Source: Paenibacillus sp. Root444D2 (GTDB lineage Bacteria > Bacillota > Bacilli > Paenibacillales > NBRC-103111). From it: a stretch of 64,000 bases of DNA. The stretch covers positions 1 through 64,000 of the forward strand of contig NZ_LMEO01000013.1 of NCBI RefSeq assembly GCF_001426375.1. Direction: 5' to 3'. Positions 60,074 through 64,000 of the stretch are shown in pieces; position 1 is the first letter of the stretch; each line of letters begins with the position of its first letter. Position numbers and translations under genes: made by a program. The notes under the pieces were generated by a model that saw only the letters and a list, made by a program, of their open reading frames with translations, did not search any database and was not told the DNA's origin.

Positions 60074-60622
60074 TTAAACAGCCGGCTCAATCAGACCATA
60101 CTTGCCGTCATCACGTTTGTAAACTACATTGACTTGATCCGTATCCATGTTGGAAAAAACGAAGAAATTATGCCCTACCATGTTCATTTGTAAAATTGCT
60201 TCTTCCACATCCATCGGCTTCAAATCGAAGCGTTTGTTGCGGACCAGTTCAAAGTCATCTTCCTCATCCAAATAAGTGACTGGCGATGTTTCAACCTTAA
60301 ATAAATCACGCTTGCCGCCATCTTGGCGAATTTTTCGATTTGTCCTCGTCTTATGCTTACGAATCTGACGTTCCAACTTGTCCACGACCAAATCAATCGA
60401 CGCATACATATCATTGTTACGTTCTTCAGCTCGCAGCAGCACGCCTGTCAGGGGAATACCTACCTCAATCGCTTGTAAACCTTTAACCACACTTAGCTTT
60501 ACTTGTACATCAGATGTAAGGGGAGCTTCAAAATACCTCTCTAGTCTGTTCAATTTCTTGTCGACATAGTCCCTGAGGGCTTCAGTTACTTCAAGGTGTT
60601 CTCCGCGAATGCTAATCATCAT
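60074..60622 (-). CDS. hpf: long-form ribosome hibernation promoting factor
   Basis: 182 residues. The N-terminal S30AE domain (about 1-105, ISIRGEHLEVTEALRDYVDKKLNRLERYF) binds the decoding centre; the C-terminal domain (about 125-182, FDLKPMDVEEAILQMNMVGHNFFVFSNMDTDQVNVVYKRDDGKYGLIEP) dimerises to make 100S ribosomes. Length marks the long form typical of Bacillota. GGGAGA precedes the double ATG start. It is located upstream of secA as in B. subtilis (yvyD). Confidence 0.96.
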   Translation of the reverse strand: MMISIRGEHLEVTEALRDYVDKKLNRLERYFEAPLTSDVQVKLSVVKGLQAIEVGIPLTGVLLRAEERNNDMYASIDLVVDKLERQIRKHKTRTNRKIRQDGGKRDLFKVETSPVTYLDEEDDFELVRNKRFDLKPMDVEEAILQMNMVGHNFFVFSNMDTDQVNVVYKRDDGKYGLIEPAV

Positions 60623-60710
60623 AGTTAAACATCTCCCTTCCTTCTTACATTATACTACATTCAACCCCCATCTTCATAATTCCTTTAAATTCCGAGCATA
60701 CTATTTACGC

Positions 60711-60743
60711 AAAAAAACACCCCAGAAATATGTCCCAGGGTGC
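60711..60743 (-). terminator. terminator of the cold-shock gene
   Basis: Minus-strand stem GCACCC/GGGTG with a long loop (CTGG-GACATATTT-CTGG part-paired) followed by TTTTTTTGCG, about 50 bases after the csp stop. Confidence 0.7.
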
Positions 60744-60790
60744 TAATTAGTTCATAGATGTATTAAACCGGCACAAAACGTACCGGAAGC

Positions 60791-60988
60791 TTATATTCTG
60801 CTTACATTAGCGGCTTGCGGTCCACGTGCGCCTTCTACGATGTCAAACTCTACAGCCTGACCTTCGTCTAACGTTTTGAAGCCTTCTGATTGAATCGCTG
60901 AGAAATGCACGAATACATCCCCGCCATCTTCACGCTCAATGAAACCATAACCTTTTTCTGCGTTAAACCATTTTACTTTACCTTGCAT
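60791..60988 (-). CDS. cold-shock protein, CspA/CspB family
   Basis: 65 residues, one OB-fold nucleic-acid chaperone. RNP1 [11 protein letters not shown] and RNP2 VFVHFSAI are intact. The ATG at 60988 gives the standard [13 protein letters not shown] start; the GTG three codons up is too close to AAAGGA. Expressed alone, with an upstream leader of unknown length. Which csp paralogue it is cannot be decided. Confidence 0.95.
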   Translation of the reverse strand: MQGKVKWFNAEKGYGFIEREDGGDVFVHFSAIQSEGFKTLDEGQAVEFDIVEGARGPQAANVSRI

Positions 60989-61126
60989 AACGTACACATT
61001 CCTTTCGTTTTAAAAAGTAATAAAATGTAAGCCCTTACTTTTCGACTATATCACCAGCCCGCTTGACCTGTCAATTTCTAACTTACCATTTGATGAAATA
61101 TTTTGAAAATTCGGGTATATACAAGC

Positions 61127-61220
61127 CGTGGATAAGTGCAGAATTTGTAGAACATTGTCGTATCGGGCTTTTTACAACTTATTAACAAAGTTATGCACAG
61201 AGTTGTGCACATTATCCACA
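61127..61220. promoter_or_regulatory. second DnaA-box cluster
   Basis: TTATGCACA (61191-61199), TTGTGCACA (61203-61211, one mismatch) and TTATCCACA (61212-61220), all plus strand, with a single-mismatch site in reverse at 61127-61135. It lies in the 390-base gap between the divergent csp and methyltransferase genes. The gap shows no other feature beyond AT-rich sequence that may hold their promoters. Confidence 0.65.
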
Positions 61221-61381
61221 GCGTTCTATAACTAGGCCATTGAATCTTTAAACGATATCTTAAATGGATTATTACTCAGCTATTACGTTGACTTGTTTGA
61301 TTGCCGATATTAAATAAACACCTGTAATATTTGAAATGTCAATAATACGTAAGAGAAAACAACATACTTAAGGAGAATACT

Positions 61382-62407
61382 ATGACAGATTGGGTTTCCT
61401 TGTTTAAAGAGGCTGAAGGATTACTAAGAATTAGGGATGAGCAAGCATTGACAATATATCTTGAAATTATCGATAACAATCAGCAACTCTCTGCCATATC
61501 TTGCTATCGGATAGGAGAGATATATAACCGACTTCGTGACCCTATCTCTTCCTTTCAATACTTCCGAACAGCTTTTGAAAAAAATCCTCGGCTAAGTCAA
61601 ATACTTTTAAAAGAAGATCATCCTGCTTACACATACAATTACATGGAACCACAAGAAAATCATATTGAAAATTGCCCTCTGTGTGGAGAAAAAGGCCATC
61701 CATACGCCACTTACAATACTACGACTTCAATGGATTTCATCCCAGGTTTTCACCCAATCCGACTCTGGATGTGCTGTGATTCATGTCATCACTTATTCGC
61801 ATTTAACTATCCTGTAAACCTTGGCGAGCTTCTCGCTAATAGTGCTTTTGATTTCAATTTAAGCCCAAAAACAACATTCTTCCCAACCATCAGTCAAATG
61901 ATGAGGAATTTAACTTTTATAGCTCCGGGAGACCGTTTACTTGAGGTTGGTGTAGGTGCAGGTGAATTATCAGCGGTCGCAAAGGAATTCATGTTTAACG
62001 TTACAGGATTAGATATACGACCTCCCTATGCAGAAGCTGTTACCAATATGCTTGATATTCTAGTTTACACGGTAGATTTCCTAGAATTCGAAACCGAGGA
62101 AAAATTTGACGTTTTGATTATGGGCGATGTCATAGAACACATGTTTGATCCTATTCAAGCTATAAGTAAAGCACATTCGCTTCTTAATGACAAAGGTGTC
62201 CTTTGGATTTCTACACCCAATTTCGAAAGCGCGTTTTCCATGGTAAAAAAAGATACTGACCCTATGTGGAGAATTGTTGAGCATTTAAATTACTTTTCCT
62301 TCCGTTCTCTCAAAAAATGGTTGGATATTTTGGGCTTTGAGGTAGTGGATTACAATGTTTCGGGCCACTATAACGGGTCTATGGAGGTTACCGCTATAAA
62401 AAAATAA
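61382..62407 (+). CDS. SAM-dependent methyltransferase with N-terminal TPR-like and zinc-ribbon parts
   Basis: 341 residues. Residues 1-80 look like a short TPR-type helix repeat (LFKEAEGLLRIRDEQALTIYLEIIDNNQQLSAISCYRIGEIYNRL). Four cysteines follow in CPLCGEKG and CCDSCHHLF (about 99-140), a probable zinc ribbon. The class I methyltransferase domain starts near 175 with motif I LLEVGVGAGELS, then TGLDIRPPYAEAV, VLIMGDVIEHMFDP and GVLWISTPNFESAF. Zinc-ribbon methyltransferases of this kind often modify sugars or surface polymers. AAGGAG precedes the ATG. The glycosyltransferase gene follows after 88 bases, which supports a glycan role. Confidence 0.87.
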   Translation: MTDWVSLFKEAEGLLRIRDEQALTIYLEIIDNNQQLSAISCYRIGEIYNRLRDPISSFQYFRTAFEKNPRLSQILLKEDHPAYTYNYMEPQENHIENCPLCGEKGHPYATYNTTTSMDFIPGFHPIRLWMCCDSCHHLFAFNYPVNLGELLANSAFDFNLSPKTTFFPTISQMMRNLTFIAPGDRLLEVGVGAGELSAVAKEFMFNVTGLDIRPPYAEAVTNMLDILVYTVDFLEFETEEKFDVLIMGDVIEHMFDPIQAISKAHSLLNDKGVLWISTPNFESAFSMVKKDTDPMWRIVEHLNYFSFRSLKKWLDILGFEVVDYNVSGHYNGSMEVTAIKK

Positions 62408-62495
62408 ACAAACAGTTCAGTATTCTTAATTACGTTGAATTTAGAACTAATATTTGCTTTAAAAACCTGACTATTTAAATCCTTGGAGGAAATCA

Positions 62496-64000
62496 ATGAA
62501 CCCCCTTCTTTCTCTCTGTATGATCGTTAAAAATGAAGAAAAAGTGCTTGAACGATGCCTTCTTAGCGTCAAAACACTAGTCGATGAAATTATTATTGTC
62601 GATACGGGGTCAATAGATCAAACCAAAGCAATTGCAGCCCGCCATACGGACAAAGTATATGATTTTTCGTGGATGAACGATTTCTCTGCTGCACGAAACG
62701 AGTCAATCCGCCATGCTTCTGGGCGTTGGATATTAATTCTTGATGCAGATGAATATGTGCAACCGGCAGATCATGATAAACTTAGAAAATTTTTGCTGGA
62801 ATATAAAAGCGATAGGCCTTGCGGATTTGTGCTGAACATTATGAATTTTGGTGGCAGCGGAAATGACGAATCGAATGTAACGGAATCGACGGGAGCGCGC
62901 TTGTTCCTCAACGCTCAATCCATTCGATATATTGAACCGATTCATGAGCAGTTAACATCCGACTTCGGTACACCTTTATTCACACCTTATCCGTTCCTGA
63001 TTTTCCACACTGGCTACACAGTACAGGTTGTTCAGGAAAAAAACAAATCGGAACGAAATTTATCGATATTGGAGAAAATGAATGCGGGCGAAAAGCGGAA
63101 CAACCCTTACTTCTGCTTCGTGCTCGGCAATGAGTATACAAGCGCCGGACGCGAAGATGAGGCTCTGGATGTTTACCGGCGGTCCTTGGAACGAAGCAGC
63201 CCATCGGATACGTGGTATTTTTATCTGCTCGAAAGACTTGCCGTACTTGAAATGAAGAAGGGCAATTATTCGAAAGCACATGTAAATATTCGAAATGGTA
63301 TAAAACTACTACCTGAGCGGACAGATTTCCTATGTATGGAAGGGATTCTATTGGAAGCTCTTGGGCTCTGGAACGCCGCTGAGAATGTATTTCATCAATG
63401 CATTCAAATTGCAGTGGAAGCTGAAAAGAAAGGTTCGCCATATTGGATTATAAAGCCATCATATGGGAAAATTGTCCCCCATCAGTCCATTGCTGAGATA
63501 AAGCGTAGAAAAGGCGATATTACGGGCGCAATTCATCATTGGGTGAAAACTCTGCAACATCAACCAAAGAATTACGCTGTTCTTCAGCTATTAATGGAGG
63601 CTCTTCTTCAATCTGAACCATATGATCAAGTAGCAGACATTATTGAACAACTCTATCCTATTGACCAACCTATGAACAAAGTGTTATTACACAAAATCGC
63701 ATTGAAAATCGGGAGTATTGAACTTGTTTCCAAATATGCTTCTGATGTGCTTGAGCTTGGCGTGCAGCTTGACAAAGCCGATATTGTTCAGCAAAATCTG
63801 CTGCTTCGCAATTGGTCTACATCGACCACTTCTTCTCTTCGGCCGAATTCGTTGGAAGATTCGCTTGCTATTGCCGCTGCTATTGTTCATCAAGAAATCT
63901 CAATTGCTGATACTGCCACGGGAGACACCACTGCTTGCACCGCCCTCGTGCAGGAAGCCTTGTTAGCCATTAATAATAAAACTTGGAACAACGAAGTCCT
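62496..64000 (+). CDS. family 2 glycosyltransferase with TPR-like repeats, 3' end outside window
   Basis: At least 501 codons, open to the window edge. The GT2 domain is at 1-220: LCMIVKNEEKVLERCL, VDEIIIVDTGSIDQT, FSWMNDFSAARNESI and the DxD-type ILDADEYV metal site. From about 190 onward are TPR-like helix pairs (NPYFCFVLGNEYTSAGREDEALDVYRRSLE, GNYSKAHVNIRNGIKLLPERTDFLCMEGILLEALG). This GT2-TPR type is common in Paenibacillus and Clostridia, often several in a row. GGAGG six bases upstream sets the start. The gene is incomplete only because the window ends. Confidence 0.92.
   Translation, partial: MNPLLSLCMIVKNEEKVLERCLLSVKTLVDEIIIVDTGSIDQTKAIAARHTDKVYDFSWMNDFSAARNESIRHASGRWILILDADEYVQPADHDKLRKFLLEYKSDRPCGFVLNIMNFGGSGNDESNVTESTGARLFLNAQSIRYIEPIHEQLTSDFGTPLFTPYPFLIFHTGYTVQVVQEKNKSERNLSILEKMNAGEKRNNPYFCFVLGNEYTSAGREDEALDVYRRSLERSSPSDTWYFYLLERLAVLEMKKGNYSKAHVNIRNGIKLLPERTDFLCMEGILLEALGLWNAAENVFHQCIQIAVEAEKKGSPYWIIKPSYGKIVPHQSIAEIKRRKGDITGAIHHWVKTLQHQPKNYAVLQLLMEALLQSEPYDQVADIIEQLYPIDQPMNKVLLHKIALKIGSIELVSKYASDVLELGVQLDKADIVQQNLLLRNWSTSTTSSLRPNSLEDSLAIAAAIVHQEISIADTATGDTTACTALVQEALLAINNKTWNNEV

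Overview
The window looks like chromosome of a Paenibacillus-like, endospore-forming, flagellated member of the Bacillota. The evidence is pcrB-pcrA-ligA order, a CotF-type spore coat pair, an argCJBDFGH cluster, secA-prfB with a programmed frameshift, motAB, MinJ/CtpB/FtsEX neighbours, Shine-Dalgarno sites close to AAGGAGG, and many TTG/GTG starts. Genus is inferred from gene order and sequence style, not from a database search. Most genes, and the 16S rRNA fragment at base 1, lie on the minus strand, so the replication fork probably runs from high to low coordinates.

Layout. 1-300: 5' end of a 16S rRNA gene with leader and promoter (minus). 316-7148: DUF1835 protein, ligA, pcrA, pcrB and a lipoprotein. 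7343-8412: two spore-coat genes. 8907-13015: a four-gene Gld-type ABC transporter operon. 13270-15294: a repeat-rich coiled-coil protein with a MerR-like DNA-binding head. 15490-18042: a U32 peptidase-family RNA-modification-type enzyme. 18286-25780: a plus-strand operon (see below), then a sugar-phosphate isomerase-like gene. 26981-33283: small genes, uvrA-uvrB and the uvrB promoter with a LexA-like site. 33396-34989: motAB. 35037-41067: minJ-like, ctpB, an EnvC-like M23 hydrolase, ftsX and ftsE. 41078-41600: a hairpin repeat array and a LacI-family relic. 41713-44871: VanW, HAAS/DUF1700 and DUF4097 proteins. 44929-53760: the complete arginine cluster, with tandem ARG boxes over the argC promoter. 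54218-60988: yitT-like, speD, prfB, secA, hpf and csp. 61382-64000: a methyltransferase and a GT2 glycosyltransferase cut by the window end.

The most interesting system is the plus-strand operon 18286-25780. It has the functional parts of a dlt (teichoic acid D-alanylation) operon: a carrier protein, an SGNH DltD-like protein, a 36-residue DltX-like peptide ending in FIYEKF, and a DltB-like MBOAT. The DltA-type adenylation enzyme is absent. In its place is a class II aminoacyl-tRNA synthetase homologue of the amino acid:[carrier protein] ligase type. A large membrane-anchored protein with FG-GAP/VCBS repeats heads the operon. I infer an aminoacylation system for an envelope polymer driven by an aaRS-like ligase.

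The second notable signal is non-coding. Three intergenic regions (8543-8723, 23198-23378, 50308-50533) each carry an array of short palindromes with 5-base loops. The copies are spaced 51-62-51 bases (52-61-51 in one array). The palindrome sequence is shared within an array and differs between arrays, while the spacing is kept. Other non-coding signals are a 35-base hairpin repeat array before ftsE with a single copy before argH, and two clusters of DnaA-box-like sequences (54112-54173 and 61191-61220).
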